A stretch of 64,000 bases of DNA from Halolamina sediminis. Its GTDB lineage: Archaea > Halobacteriota > Halobacteria > Halobacteriales > Haloferacaceae. Positions 50,541 to 60,217 of this stretch are shown here, piece after piece. Each line of letters begins with the position of its first letter. The first letter of the stretch is position 1. A model generated the notes under the pieces. It did no database searches, had not been told where the DNA came from, and saw nothing but the letters and a program-made list of their open reading frames with translations. Made by a program: the position numbers and the translations under genes. The stretch lies in contig NZ_CVUA01000001.1 in NCBI RefSeq assembly GCF_001282785.1, forward strand, positions 2,418,001-2,482,000, read 5' to 3'.

Positions 50541-51456
50541 TGGCGGTCACCTCCCGTGCGGCCGTGGTGTTCGCGTCGATCCCGTCGGGCGTGCCGTAGA
50601 TCATGAGGAAGTGGATCGAGTCGACCCCGCGGTGGGTGTACGGCGCGGTCTGTCCCGCGACGCTGCCGTTCTCGGCGCCGAGCAGGCTGGCGATCGACGC
50701 CAGCTGGGCGGGGTTGTAGTAGTCGACCTGGTAGTTCGAGAGGCCGGCCTCTTCGGCGGCGCCGGCGATCGCGCTCTCGAGACCGCCGATCTCGTCGGCG
50801 TAGCCGGTCTGGATCGCGCGGCCGCCGTGGTACGCCGACGCCTCCGCGACGGTCGCTCTGGAGACGTTCAGCCGGTCGCCGCGTTCGTTCAACACCGCGC
50901 CGACGAAGGCGCGTTTCATCGATTCGAGCGCGGCGAAGTACTGGTCGCGGGTCATCCCGCGGTGGGCCTTGTCGGCGCCGGTGGTCGACTGCGCGCTGAG
51001 GCCATCACTTGGCGCCGTGCCGATCACGCCGACGTGGCCGACGATGCTCGCCGGCGTCACGTAGATCTCCTCGCTCGGGACCGCGGTGTAGTACGCGCCG
51101 GAGGCGGCGTACTGGCCGACACTCGTGACTACCGGCTTCTCGTCGGCGAGGCGGTTGACCGCGAGATACAGCTTCTCGCTGGCGGCCGCGCTGCCGCCGG
51201 GACTCGAGATCCGCAGCACGACCGCCTTGACGGAGCCGTCGGTGCGGAGCTGGCGGAGCCGGCTGATCGTGTCCTGTGCGGTCGCACCGGTGATCGTCTC
51301 GTCGATGCTGACGACGGCGATTCGGTCGGGTTCGCTGCTCACCACGCCCGCGGCGAACGGCGCGGCGACCGTCGCGCCGATCAGCAGGGCGACGATCGCG
51401 AGAACCGTGTACGACCGGAGGGCCGTCGCGACGTACTTGTCGATGGGGTTGTCCAT
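50533..51456 (-). CDS. S49 family signal peptide peptidase (SppA-like)
   Basis: The protein has 307 residues. One N-terminal membrane segment (SYTVLAIVALLIGATVAAPF) anchors a soluble domain. The S49 fold is shown by VVLRISSPGGSAAASEKLYL and by the active-site Ser in SVGQYAASGAYYTAVPS. The catalytic Lys expected later is likely in the segment TTGADKAHRG, by position. It digests cleaved signal peptides. ATG 51456 (MDNPIDKYVATALRS) is chosen; the earlier in-frame start adds an unlikely 25 residues. Confidence 0.9.
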   Translation of the reverse strand: MDNPIDKYVATALRSYTVLAIVALLIGATVAAPFAAGVVSSEPDRIAVVSIDETITGATAQDTISRLRQLRTDGSVKAVVLRISSPGGSAAASEKLYLAVNRLADEKPVVTSVGQYAASGAYYTAVPSEEIYVTPASIVGHVGVIGTAPSDGLSAQSTTGADKAHRGMTRDQYFAALESMKRAFVGAVLNERGDRLNVSRATVAEASAYHGGRAIQTGYADEIGGLESAIAGAAEEAGLSNYQVDYYNPAQLASIASLLGAENGSVAGQTAPYTHRGVDSIHFLMIYGTPDGIDANTTAAREVTANA

Positions 51457-51537
51457 AACGGGGCTGTAGTACTGACGCCGCGCGGCGGTCCCAAAAACGT
51501 TCGGCACGTCGACGTTTACCCTTCCGGCCACGCCCGC

Positions 51538-51957
51538 CTACTGTGCCGTCTCCCCTTCCGCCGAGACCGTGATGACGGTGCAGTCGAGCTGCTCCTCCAG
51601 ATACCGGCCCACGTCGGGCGACTCGAACAGCCGGTTCAGCATCTTCCGCCAGCGGCCGGCCTGTTTCGAGCCGATCACCACCACGTCGGCGTCCTCGTCG
51701 GCCACCTCCTCCATGATCGTCTCCTCGACGAGGAACCCCTGGCGGACGACGTAGCGCGCCCGGTCGATCGAGCCGAGCTTTGACTCGACCTCCCGCTTGA
51801 GGTCGGCACGGCTCACGTTCCGGTTCTCCTGGTAGAGATCGACGTGGAGCACCGTCAGGTCGGCGTCGCGCTCCTCGGCGATCCGGGCTGCCTCCCCCAG
51901 CGTCGCCGTGGAGTGTTTCGAGAGCGGGTACCGAACCGGGACGACGACCAGCGTCAT
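51538..51957 (-). CDS. Universal stress protein (UspA family)
   Basis: The protein has 139 residues. The N-terminus TLVVVPVRYPLSKHSTATLG holds the first beta strand with the VPVRYP loop, and the end VVIGSKQAGRWRKMLN followed by CTVITVSAEG is the G-x-x-G/nucleotide-binding region, here changed to GSKQAG. ATG 51957 is preferred over one nine codons upstream. It may bind ATP and act in stress tolerance. It lies 82 bases upstream of the S49 gene on the same strand. Confidence 0.88.
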   Translation of the reverse strand: MTLVVVPVRYPLSKHSTATLGEAARIAEERDADLTVLHVDLYQENRNVSRADLKREVESKLGSIDRARYVVRQGFLVEETIMEEVADEDADVVVIGSKQAGRWRKMLNRLFESPDVGRYLEEQLDCTVITVSAEGETAQ

Positions 51958-52005
51958 GGGAACAACTCCGACGGCGGCGGACAAATGCGTACCCCTTCGC
52001 GGAGG

Positions 52006-53400
52006 CTAGGACTCGAACGTCATCCGACCCTCGATCTCGACGCCGAGGCCGCCGTCGCGGGCGTGGTCGGCGAGCACGTCGTGCTGGATCCCGACCTCGC
52101 CCGCGCGGTGGCGCTGCTCGATCGTCGGGAACTCGTGGTCGGAGTGGAGCAGGTACTCCGCGGTCGCGACCGTGTAGCGTCGGTCGGGGTCGATCGGCTC
52201 CCCGTCGACGCGGGCGTCGAGCAGTTCGCCCGCGTCCTCGTCCCAGCGCAGGCTGGCGCCGCTGATGTGGGCGTGCCACCAGTGGGGTTCGCCGAAGTCG
52301 AGCTCGGCGCCGTCGGCCTCGCTGAACGTCTCCAGCAGCTCTCTCCCCGTCAGTTCGACGACGACCACGGGCTCCTCGAAGGGGAGCACGCTCACCAGAT
52401 CCGCGAGCGTCACCTCTCCCTGTAGCGGCGGCCCCTCCCGGATCCCGCCGCCGTTCTGGAGCCCCACGTCCGCGTCGGCCGCGGCGCGGTAGGCGTCGGC
52501 GACGAAGTTGCCGATCCGTGACTCGCCGCCGAACGTGGTCTCGTCGGTGCGGTCGAGCGGCTCCGCGACGGTCGCGACCGTCTCGGTGAGGCCGGCAGCC
52601 TCCCGCCGGCGCTCGAGTACGTCGGTCAGGTCTTCGTGCACGGGGCCCTCGCTGGGGTCGATGACGCGTGCGCTCGTGGCGACGCCGCCGTCGCCCCGGG
52701 CCGCCGCAGTCCCGTTGTCGCCGAGTTCGACCTCGACGAACTCGTGGCCGTTGACGCCCGGCCGCGTACAGAGCGTTCCGTCGACGTGCTCGGTGCGGAC
52801 GCTGTGGACGTGGCCGCCGAGGATCGCGTCCACGTCGACCCGGCGGGCGAGTTTGTCGTCGCCGCCGCCGAGATGGGAGAGCGCGACGACGTAGTCGACG
52901 CCCTCGGCGCGGAGTTCGTCGACCGCCTGCTCGGCGGCCTCGTAGGGGTCGGTGAACGTGAGCGGCGCCGCCTGGGGGTTGATCGAGTCGGTCGTGGGAT
53001 CAGTCAGCCCGAAGAAGCCGACGCGCTCGCCGTCGGCCTCGGCGATCGTCCACGGCACCACGCCTTCCGCGGCGCCGAAGCGCTCGCCGTCCTCGTCGCG
53101 GGCGTTGGCGCTGACCCAGGTGAACGGGCTGTCGGCGACGAGCTCGCGGGTCGCGCCGGGGCCGTAGTCGAAGTCGTGATTGCCGAACGTGTCCGCGACG
53201 GTGTCGATCGCGTCGGCGAAGTCGAGCACCTGCCGCCCGCTGGCCGCGAGCGACACCACGCCGGGGGCGCTGTTGTCGCCGGTGCCGACCACGAGCGCGT
53301 CGTCGCCGTCGAGTTCGCGGATCCGGCCGGCGAAGCGGCCCGCCCGCTCGGCGTCGTCGAAGAGGTTCTCGATATCGGAGTAGTGAAGCAGACGAACCAT
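52006..53400 (-). CDS. 5'-nucleotidase/2',3'-cyclic phosphodiesterase family protein
   Basis: The protein has 464 residues. The metallophosphoesterase half has HYSDIENLFDD, GTGDNSAPG, FGNHDFDYG and SHLGGGDDKLARRVDVDAIL with GGHVHS, which supply the di-metal site. The C-terminal half has the 5'-nucleotidase domain (ESRIGNFVADAYRAAADADV, LQNGGGIREGP and VLPFEEPVVVVELTG). No signal peptide is seen, so it may be cytoplasmic, unlike the periplasmic bacterial enzymes. ATG 53400 fits the first strand. Confidence 0.92.
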   Translation of the reverse strand: MVRLLHYSDIENLFDDAERAGRFAGRIRELDGDDALVVGTGDNSAPGVVSLAASGRQVLDFADAIDTVADTFGNHDFDYGPGATRELVADSPFTWVSANARDEDGERFGAAEGVVPWTIAEADGERVGFFGLTDPTTDSINPQAAPLTFTDPYEAAEQAVDELRAEGVDYVVALSHLGGGDDKLARRVDVDAILGGHVHSVRTEHVDGTLCTRPGVNGHEFVEVELGDNGTAAARGDGGVATSARVIDPSEGPVHEDLTDVLERRREAAGLTETVATVAEPLDRTDETTFGGESRIGNFVADAYRAAADADVGLQNGGGIREGPPLQGEVTLADLVSVLPFEEPVVVVELTGRELLETFSEADGAELDFGEPHWWHAHISGASLRWDEDAGELLDARVDGEPIDPDRRYTVATAEYLLHSDHEFPTIEQRHRAGEVGIQHDVLADHARDGGLGVEIEGRMTFES

Positions 53401-53505
53401 CGAGTAGTCGGGTGAAACCGGTGGATAGGCAAGAAGCCGTCGGAGCACACTGCACTGGTAGATTCACGTGAATTATGATGACCGAAAGAAGTTCGGATCG
53501 CGGGA

Positions 53506-54771
53506 TTAACTCGCGTAGCGATAGTAGCTAACCACCGTAGTAAAGAGAAGGATCAGGAGTAGACTAAACAGCCAGCCGGTACCGATTCCTGCAGTATCTC
53601 TCTCAGTGGTGCAGGGCGTTCCGTCAGCCATGTCTGCTGCGGGAGTTGGAGGAGTCGTTGATGATGACGTAGCTGTCACAGTTGGTGTTGCCGTAGTTGT
53701 CGAAGTCTGAGTTCCAAATGAAGCCGGGGGGTCTGTTGAAGTCGGTGTGGCGGTTGCCAGTGGGGTCGTTGCTTCTGTATCCGAAACCGACAATTTGTCT
53801 TCGTCAGTGTCATCCTCGAAGCCGTCATCACGCGGGGTGTCGGTCGGTTTCGACGTCGCTGCCGGTGTTGCCGTCGGTGTCCCCGTTGTCGTCGGCGTTG
53901 TAGTCGATGTTGGCGTTGGTGTCGGTGTCCCCGTTGTCGTCGGCGTTGTAGTCGGTGTTGGCGTCGGCGTCGCCGTTGCCGTCGGTGTTGGCGTCGGCGT
54001 CGCCGTTGCCGTCGGCGTTGGTGTTGGTGTCGCCGTTGCCGTCGGTGTTGGTGTTTGTGTCGCCGTTGCCGTCGGCGTTGGCGTCGGCGTCGCCGTTGCC
54101 GTCGGTGTTGCCGTCGGCATTGGTGTTGCCGTCGGTGTTGGTGTTACCGTTGCCGTCGGTGTTGCTGTTACCGTTGCCGTCGGTGTTGCTGTCGGCGTTG
54201 GTGTCACCGTTGCCGTCGGCGTTGGTGTTGCCGTCGGCGTTGCAGTCGGCGTGTCAGACGTTATCTGGAGCTGTCCAGTTGCTTCGCCACCGCTGCTTTG
54301 GGGGTTAATGTCTAATGGGACAGCGTACGTACCTGCTGATGCTGGATTTTGCACATCGTCAAAAACCACAACGACCTCATCGCCCTCGTACAGAGAATAC
54401 GACCCCCCCAAGTTGAGTGTTAGAATCCCTCCATCTGAACTGACACTATCGAGGTCATCCGATACGTTGGTATCGACGTTTGCCCCGGATTGGTCGTTAT
54501 CGCGATCAATCCCGATCGTCAAAATATCCTCATTACCGACGTTGCTCACGTCAGAGTTCGCGTTACTCAAGTTTATCCCAACACCGTTCATCGAACTACT
54601 TTGTGACCCAACAGTGATTGTAACGGTATATGTTACGTTAGTCTCATTAACTCGGTTTGGATCTGCTACAATACTTGGATCAGACGCAGCCAGAACGATA
54701 GTTGCTCCTGCCCCAAGGAGAAGTAGGATAGCTAATGCTGCTGCAAGCCGTGAGTGACGTTTCCGGGTCAT
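53506..54771 (-). CDS. Surface protein with Thr/Pro-repeat stalk and C-terminal membrane anchor
   Basis: The protein has 421 residues. A signal peptide ([19 protein letters not shown]) is followed by a beta-rich domain of about 140 residues. Then comes a long run of Thr-Pro-Thr-Ala dipeptide repeats (about residues 175-300), with a second, looser Thr/Ser/Pro stretch, and finally a membrane segment ([20 protein letters not shown]). The repeat region is a likely O-glycosylated stalk; several Asn-x-Ser/Thr sites dot the first domain. No archaeosortase PGF motif is present. The domain is AT-richer than neighbouring genes, suggesting transfer. Confidence 0.75.
   Translation of the reverse strand: MTRKRHSRLAAALAILLLLGAGATIVLAASDPSIVADPNRVNETNVTYTVTITVGSQSSSMNGVGINLSNANSDVSNVGNEDILTIGIDRDNDQSGANVDTNVSDDLDSVSSDGGILTLNLGGSYSLYEGDEVVVVFDDVQNPASAGTYAVPLDINPQSSGGEATGQLQITSDTPTATPTATPTPTATVTPTPTATPTATVTATPTATVTPTPTATPMPTATPTATATPTPTPTATATQTPTPTATATPTPTPTATATPTPTPTATATPTPTPTTTPTTTGTPTPTPTSTTTPTTTGTPTATPAATSKPTDTPRDDGFEDDTDEDKLSVSDTEATTPLATATPTSTDPPASFGTQTSTTTATPTVTATSSSTTPPTPAADMADGTPCTTERDTAGIGTGWLFSLLLILLFTTVVSYYRYAS
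53865..54245. repeat. Tandem DNA repeats encoding the Thr/Pro stalk
   Basis: The plus strand is built from GTCGGCGTT, GCCGTCGGT and related 6- to 9-base units repeated for nearly 380 bases. Many longer blocks (for example GGTGTCGCCGTTGCCGTCGG) occur several times. Length change by replication slippage is likely, so the stalk length probably varies between strains. Confidence 0.8.
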
Positions 54772-55228
54772 GGGTATTCCCCCGCTGATAGCTGTTGCTC
54801 ATGCATTTCCGACATATCCAAAACATCTCAATCAACCTGGAAAAGAATATTGGCCGTTTGAGGTATTTTCCATAAATCCCATATCGTAGGATAGTATACA
54901 TATTATTTCTAGCCCGAAAGCCATTGTACGCGGCAGTCCTTCGGATGCTGCTCACAGCGGGAGTATAGGCCAATGGCCGTCTCAATTCACACAGACTGCG
55001 TGAAGCATGCAAGATCGGTGGTTTCACAACCCGATTTCCCGGCTGCTTCACCGCGGATAGTGGCTTCCCAATCGGTGTTCTACAGCCCCTTTTCACCTGA
55101 GCGGGACGAAGGCACAGCTTGTGGTTAAGCGATGCCGTACCAAACGACTTCGGGCGTCGATGATGGTGGCTTGGCGTTCGAACTACCGCTATCGAAGCCA
55201 GATATCTGAAAAAGGACGTGACTGGGAA
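54772..55228. other. AT-rich intergenic region, no gene supported
   Basis: This is a 457-base gap with markedly lower GC content than flanking genes, especially at 54780-54920. The promoter for the Thr/Pro protein should lie near 54795-54810, but no clear TATA box stands out. Between 54930 and 55200 the sequence has no long open frame with haloarchaeal codon use; it could be the remains of a deleted insertion sequence. I see no repeats or RNA signatures. Confidence 0.4.
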
Positions 55229-55429
55229 TTAGCCTTGCAGTTCGAATGCGACTTCGACCTCGGCCTGATACTGCCGGTCGTCGACGCTCGCGAGCTCGAC
55301 GCCGAGCTCCTTCACCTCGACCCACTTCACGTTGTCCAGCGTGTCCTCCGCACGGTCGATCGCGTCGTCGGCCGCGGCGTCGAAGCTCTCGTCGCTCGAT
55401 CCGATCAGGGTGATCTTCTTGTGGACCAT
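55229..55429 (-). CDS. Dodecin
   Basis: The protein has 66 residues. The sequence [20 protein letters not shown] and then [14 protein letters not shown] is dodecin, a dodecameric flavin-binding protein; the Trp in VKWVEV stacks on the flavin. In Halobacterium salinarum it stores riboflavin and its breakdown product lumichrome. The ATG at 55429 gives the usual length. The DUF5518 gene at 55530 is divergent from it. Confidence 0.93.
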   Translation of the reverse strand: MVHKKITLIGSSDESFDAAADDAIDRAEDTLDNVKWVEVKELGVELASVDDRQYQAEVEVAFELQG

Positions 55430-55529
55430 CACGCTACTGTTCGACGAGCGGATACATAAACGGGGTGGCCGTCGCACTGGCGTCGCCGGACCCCCGATGG
55501 TTTTTGCTCCCCTCGCTCGAACGGCCCGT

Positions 55530-55880
55530 ATGGCGACCGACAACACCTACGTGAACGCGGTGGTCGGGGCGGCAGTCACGGTGTGTCTCTCCTTCCTCGG
55601 CGTCTCGGCGCTGCTGGGCGGCGCGACCGCGGGCTACCTCGAACGCCGGGACGGCGCCCGCGTCGGCGCGCTCTCGGGCGTGTTCGCCGCGATCCCGATG
55701 GCGGGCGTGGTGCTCCTGTTCGGCGGCTTCCTGTTCGCCTTCCTCGGCTTCGGCGACGCGTTCGCCGGCGGGATCGTGATCCTGCTGCTGGGCGTCCTGT
55801 TCGTCGCCGTTACAACCATCGCGCTCTCGACGGTCGGCGGCGTGCTCGGCGTGTATCTCGCCGAGGAGTTCCGGGACTGA
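55530..55880 (+). CDS. DUF5518 family membrane protein
   Basis: The protein has 116 residues and three or four membrane segments ([55 protein letters not shown]). Between the first two, [20 protein letters not shown] is the conserved loop of DUF5518, seen only in haloarchaea and relatives. Function unknown. ATG 55530 is the natural start; a longer open frame upstream overlaps dodecin on the other strand. It is convergent with the VanZ-like gene. Confidence 0.85.
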   Translation: MATDNTYVNAVVGAAVTVCLSFLGVSALLGGATAGYLERRDGARVGALSGVFAAIPMAGVVLLFGGFLFAFLGFGDAFAGGIVILLLGVLFVAVTTIALSTVGGVLGVYLAEEFRD

Positions 55881-55892
55881 GTCGGGGGTCGG

Positions 55893-56300
55893 CTACGTGG
55901 GCTTCGGGACCCGGCGGTACTGGACGTAGCGCTCCGCCGCCAGCCAGAGGCCGCCGACGAGTGCACCGACAGCGTTCGCGAGCAGGTCACCGAACCCGAA
56001 ATACCGGTTGGCGAGTTGACCTTGCACGAGTTCGATCCCGAGACCGTAGGCGAACACGACGAGCAGCACTGCGACGCCACGGCGAACCGACCGTCGGCGC
56101 CACTTCGTCGTCGCGTACACCGCCGCCGCGGAGAGGCCAGCGTACGCGAGGAGGTGGAGCTGCTTATCCCACCACGGAGACGGTGTCGGTGGGGACGAAA
56201 CGCTGTCGAGAAGCGAGAAGTAGAAGATCACCGCGACGACGACGAGGACGCCCGCGGCGCGGACGACTCGGGGGAACAACGGAACACGGAACTGCCGCAT
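55893..56300 (-). CDS. VanZ-like family protein
   Basis: The protein has 135 residues and four hydrophobic segments. WWDKQLHLLAYAGLSAAAVY and GLGIELVQGQLANRYFGFGD with NAVGALVG match the VanZ-like family, including the D-K-x-x-H and E-x-x-Q residues that line its conserved face. These proteins occur near cell-surface polysaccharide genes. Its start at 56300 is 109 bases from the divergent STT3-like gene, so the two may share a regulatory region. Confidence 0.85.
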   Translation of the reverse strand: MRQFRVPLFPRVVRAAGVLVVVAVIFYFSLLDSVSSPPTPSPWWDKQLHLLAYAGLSAAAVYATTKWRRRSVRRGVAVLLVVFAYGLGIELVQGQLANRYFGFGDLLANAVGALVGGLWLAAERYVQYRRVPKPT

Positions 56301-56378
56301 GGGCCGAACCCCTCGCCCGCCCCGCAAAAACCTCCCGACTGCGTATCGGTCCGACTGATCGCTCGCGTGAAAGGGAGG

Positions 56379-56384
56379 TTTATA
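56379..56384 (+). promoter_or_regulatory. TATA box for the STT3-like gene
   Basis: TTTATA lies 26-31 bases before the ATG at 56410. That is the distance expected for a leaderless haloarchaeal transcript. The bases in front (GGGAGG) are not at Shine-Dalgarno distance. Confidence 0.6.
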
Positions 56385-56409
56385 CGCCGCGGCTGAATCC
56401 CTTTGGCCA

Positions 56410-58764
56410 ATGAGCGACGTGCGGGAGGCGACCGCGACCCTCCGTTCGGAACGCCCTGGCGTCGACGACGACCTCCGGGCCGTGCTCGACGTCGACGCCG
56501 ACACCGAGACGTGGACGTTCGACGATATCCCGATCGACTCGGGGACGTTCGGCGAGCTCGTCTCCCGCGGGATCGTCGAGAAAGTCGACGGCGAGTACCG
56601 GGTCGCCGATCGGGACGCGGTGCAGGCAGCGCTCGACGGCGAGGAGATCCAGTCGACTGCGGACGACGCCGAGCCGTCGCTGGAGTTCGACCTCGATCTG
56701 CCGCCCCGGCGCGTCGGCCTCGCACTCGCCGCCGCGCTCGCGTTCGTCGTCGCCGTCCGACTGGTCGCGTTCCCGTCGGTGTTCCGAAGCGAGCACGTCG
56801 TGTTGCTGGGGAATGATCCGTACGCGTACCGCTACTTGCTCCTCCAGTCACTGGAACAGGGGGCAACTGTCACCTCGCTTCCCGACTCGATACTCCTCGG
56901 CGAGCCACTGCTGACCGCGACGCTGCTCGCCGCGACGAAGTTGCTGGGCGGGACCGTCGAAACCGCGGACCTCGTCCTCGCGTGGTACCCTGTCGTCGCC
57001 GGGCTCGTGACGGCCGCGCTCGTCTACGTCCTGGCGGTGCAGTTGACCGAAGACCGGCGCATCGGCGTCGCGAGCGTCGTTATCCTCGCTGTGACGCCGG
57101 TCCACGCCTACCGGACGGCGATCGGCTTCGCCGACCACCACGCGTTCGACTACGTCTGGCTCGCGGTCACCGCCGTCGCCGCCGTCGCGCTCCTGCAGCG
57201 TACCTCGACGGAGGAGGCGACACATCGAGGGATCGTGACGCCGTGGACGCTCGCGCTGGGCGGCGTCGTCGCCGTCGGCGTCGCCGGGCAGGTGCTTGCG
57301 TGGAACGCCGGCCCAGTTCTCCTGCTCCCGCTGGCACTATACAGTATCGTACGAGCAACGGCCGCCGTCGACGCCGGCGAGTCACCGCTCGTAGATCTTC
57401 CGCTGGTTGTCGCCGTTGGGCTGGGCGGGGTGCTCGCCGTCGCCGTGCACACGGCGCTCAACTGGCAGGAGTTCTACATCGTCGCGACGCCGCTGCTGCT
57501 CGCGGCTGGGCTGGCTGCGGTGCTCGGGGTCGGTGAGCTTGCCAATCGGCGTGGGCTCTCTGCGCGACTGACAGCCGGCTCGGTTGCGGTGGCCGGCGGC
57601 GTCGTGTTCGCCGTCGCGTACACCGTGGTTCCGGAGTTTGGGGCGGAGTTCACGAAGGAGTTGGATCGACTCGTGCAGGCCGGCTCAGTCGAAGGGATCG
57701 CCGAGACGGCCTCGCTGTTCGGGACGCAGTACGGGACTGTCGTTGGCCCATTCTTCTTCTTCGGGCTAAGTCTGTTCTTCGCGCTGCCGTATCTCGCGTG
57801 GAGTCTCGTCGGTGGCTGGCAGCGGAACAACCCGATCTGGCTACTCGTCGGGAGCTACGGCGGGGTGTTCTTACTGCTCGCACTCCTGCAGGTCCGGTTC
57901 GCGGGGCAGCTCGCGCTCTTCGCGTCGGTGTTTGCAGGCGTCGCCGTTGTGCACCTGAGTGCGGTCACGGGCGCCACCGTGCCGCCGGCGATGGTCGCTG
58001 CCGAGGGCCGGGATTCTTGGAGTGATCACTCGCCCGAACTACCGGCGATCCCGCTGCCGAACCGCGACACGGTCGTCGCCATCGGCTTCATCGTACTGCT
58101 CGTCGGCGGGCTCGGGGCCGTGATCAGTCCCGCGCGGACCACGACCCTCATGGTGAGCGACGAGAGCTACGAGGCGGCGACGTTCATGGACGAGTACGCA
58201 ACTGAGCAGGGCTGGGAGTACCCGCAGAACTACGTGTTCAGCCAGTGGGGCGACAGCCGGATGTATAACGCGATCGTCAGCGGAGAGTCGCGAGGGTACG
58301 GGTTCGCCCAGTCGAACTACGAGGACTTCCTCGCGTCACCGAACGCGTCGGAGTGGTACCAGCGGCTCAACGGGCGAGTCGGGTTCGTTGTCGTTGATCG
58401 CCATAGCGGGCTATCGGACGTCGGCGAGGAGACGATGTACAGCCGACTGCACGATTGGGGGAACGGGACGGGACATTACCGCGCGGTGTGGGCCAGCGAC
58501 GACAGGTCGATGAAGGTGTTCACGCTGGTTCCGGGGGCGACGGTGACCGGCTCGGCCGAACCGAATGCGACGGTGACGGCGACCACGACCGTCGACGTTG
58601 CAGGACGGGAGGTTACGTACAGTCGGACGACGACGGCTGACGCCTCGGGGAACTACTCGGTGCGTGTGCCGTATCCCGGGAGCTACGAGATCACCGGGGA
58701 GGAAGTGACTGTTTCTGAGGAGGCCGTGGAGTCCGGACAGTCCGTTCGCGTTGACGGCGGGTAG
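56410..58764 (+). CDS. STT3/AglB-like oligosaccharyltransferase family protein
   Basis: The protein has 784 residues. An N-terminal soluble domain (about 1-90; TWTFDDIPIDSGTFGELVSR, EKVDGEYRVADRDAV) looks like a winged helix. It is followed by about 12 membrane segments with GNDPYAYRYLLLQSL, the external acidic loop, and GFADHHAFDYVW, the second DHH motif. The soluble C-terminal part has VFSQWGDSRMYN in place of the usual WWDYG. It ends with a beta-sandwich (AGREVTYSRTTTADASGNYS). It probably moves glycans to proteins or lipids, but the altered site makes substrate and activity uncertain. Confidence 0.8.
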   Translation: MSDVREATATLRSERPGVDDDLRAVLDVDADTETWTFDDIPIDSGTFGELVSRGIVEKVDGEYRVADRDAVQAALDGEEIQSTADDAEPSLEFDLDLPPRRVGLALAAALAFVVAVRLVAFPSVFRSEHVVLLGNDPYAYRYLLLQSLEQGATVTSLPDSILLGEPLLTATLLAATKLLGGTVETADLVLAWYPVVAGLVTAALVYVLAVQLTEDRRIGVASVVILAVTPVHAYRTAIGFADHHAFDYVWLAVTAVAAVALLQRTSTEEATHRGIVTPWTLALGGVVAVGVAGQVLAWNAGPVLLLPLALYSIVRATAAVDAGESPLVDLPLVVAVGLGGVLAVAVHTALNWQEFYIVATPLLLAAGLAAVLGVGELANRRGLSARLTAGSVAVAGGVVFAVAYTVVPEFGAEFTKELDRLVQAGSVEGIAETASLFGTQYGTVVGPFFFFGLSLFFALPYLAWSLVGGWQRNNPIWLLVGSYGGVFLLLALLQVRFAGQLALFASVFAGVAVVHLSAVTGATVPPAMVAAEGRDSWSDHSPELPAIPLPNRDTVVAIGFIVLLVGGLGAVISPARTTTLMVSDESYEAATFMDEYATEQGWEYPQNYVFSQWGDSRMYNAIVSGESRGYGFAQSNYEDFLASPNASEWYQRLNGRVGFVVVDRHSGLSDVGEETMYSRLHDWGNGTGHYRAVWASDDRSMKVFTLVPGATVTGSAEPNATVTATTTVDVAGREVTYSRTTTADASGNYSVRVPYPGSYEITGEEVTVSEEAVESGQSVRVDGG

Positions 58765-58819
58765 GCGGCAGCTAACGTAGTCGGTGTGTTTATCCTTCGT
58801 AACGTCTGATAGCTACGTA

Positions 58820-60217
58820 ATGAACGGGGGCTGGCGGTACCGGGTCCGGAGCGCGCTGGGGGTCGCAGTCATTACGGCGATCGCCGTCAGCGTCGTGAAC
58901 AGCCCATCCGCACAGATGGTGTTGGCGGCAGTGCCGTTGTTGCGCCGCCTCTCCACGAGCCCACCCGGAACCGTCGAGGGGCTGATGGAGATCGCGACGA
59001 CGGTCGTCGTCGTGATGGCGGCGTTGCTGCCCCTGTACAAGCCACGCCCACGGCGGATCCTCGACGCCGTCGTGCTCGCCCAGAAGCGCGTGCTCGTCGG
59101 CCTGCTGGCGCTGGCGGCGATCGGGTACTTCGACTACACCTACCGACTCCCGCGCCTGACGTTGCTTGCGGTGGCGCCGGTGTTGCTGACCACGCTTCCG
59201 GCGTGGTTCGTCTGGATGCGGCGCACGCCGTCAAGCGACCCGGAGCGGGCGATCATCGTTGGCGACGATCCCGCGGAGATCGAACACCTCGCTCCCGATA
59301 TCGATGTGCCGGTGCTGGGGTATCTCTGCCCGACGGTCGCGTTTGACACGATCGAGGGAGCGGTATCGACGCCAGCGATCGCCGACGGCGGCGTCGCGAG
59401 TCTGGATCGACTCGGCGGACTCTCCCGAATCGAGGACGTGCTCGTCGAGTACGACGTGGACACGGTGGTGTTAGCGTTCGAGCATACCGACCGGGCGGAG
59501 TTCTTCGGCGCGCTCGACGCGTGTTTCGAGCACGGCGTCGACGCGAAAGTGCACCGGGACCACGCGGACCAGGTGCTGACCTCGGGCACGGACGTGGGTA
59601 CGCTGGTGGACGTGGATGTGGAGCCGTGGGACGTGCAGGATTACGTGTTGAAACGGGGGTTCGACGTGGCGTTCTCGGTTGCGGGGTTGGTGCTGTTGAG
59701 CCCGGTGATCCTCGGGATCGTGGTAGCGATCAAGCTGGATGATGGTGGGTCAGTGCTGTACAAGCAGGAGCGGACGGCGGTGTTCGGTGAAACGTTCGAC
59801 GTGTTCAAGTTTCGGTCGATGGTGCCCGAGGGCGAGTCGGCGACGCCCGTTGAGGACGAAGAGAACGACCGCATCACTCGAGTCGGGCGTGTGCTACGGC
59901 GCACGCATCTCGACGAGATCCCCCAGCTCTGGTCGATCCTGGTGGGGGACATGAGTGTAGTTGGTCCGCGGGCGGTGTGGACCGAGGAGGAGTCGCTGCT
60001 GGAGGCACAAGAGCGGTCCTGGCGGAAGCGGTGGTTTGTGAAGCCTGGGTTGACTGGGTTGGCGCAAGTGAACGACGTGAAGAGTACGAATCCGGAGGAA
60101 AAACTGCGGTGCGATCTGCAGTACGTGAAAGAACAGTCGTTCACGCTAGACGTGAAGATTGTGGTGAGACAGGTATGGAAGGTGTGTGTCGACCTGGTGA
60201 AAACAGTTCGGAACTGA
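58820..60217 (+). CDS. Polyprenyl-phosphate sugar-1-phosphate transferase (exopolysaccharide type)
   Basis: The protein has 465 residues. The N-terminal half has four or five membrane segments and a Rossmann-like CoA-binding-type domain (AIIVGDDPAEIEHLAP). The second half is the catalytic domain: FDVAFSVAGLVLLSPVILG, DDGGSVLYKQERTAVFGETF, VFKFRSMVPEGESATPVEDE, HLDEIPQLWSILVGDMSVVG and PRAVWTEEE, KPGLTGLAQV. It starts a glycan by moving a sugar phosphate to the lipid carrier. Its position after the STT3-like gene with a 55-base gap suggests one glycosylation unit. Confidence 0.93.
   Translation: MNGGWRYRVRSALGVAVITAIAVSVVNSPSAQMVLAAVPLLRRLSTSPPGTVEGLMEIATTVVVVMAALLPLYKPRPRRILDAVVLAQKRVLVGLLALAAIGYFDYTYRLPRLTLLAVAPVLLTTLPAWFVWMRRTPSSDPERAIIVGDDPAEIEHLAPDIDVPVLGYLCPTVAFDTIEGAVSTPAIADGGVASLDRLGGLSRIEDVLVEYDVDTVVLAFEHTDRAEFFGALDACFEHGVDAKVHRDHADQVLTSGTDVGTLVDVDVEPWDVQDYVLKRGFDVAFSVAGLVLLSPVILGIVVAIKLDDGGSVLYKQERTAVFGETFDVFKFRSMVPEGESATPVEDEENDRITRVGRVLRRTHLDEIPQLWSILVGDMSVVGPRAVWTEEESLLEAQERSWRKRWFVKPGLTGLAQVNDVKSTNPEEKLRCDLQYVKEQSFTLDVKIVVRQVWKVCVDLVKTVRN

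Noticed and set aside
53865-54245. Short regularly repeated units suggesting a CRISPR array
   Set aside because: Units are 6-9 bases without unique spacers and encode an in-frame Thr/Pro protein.
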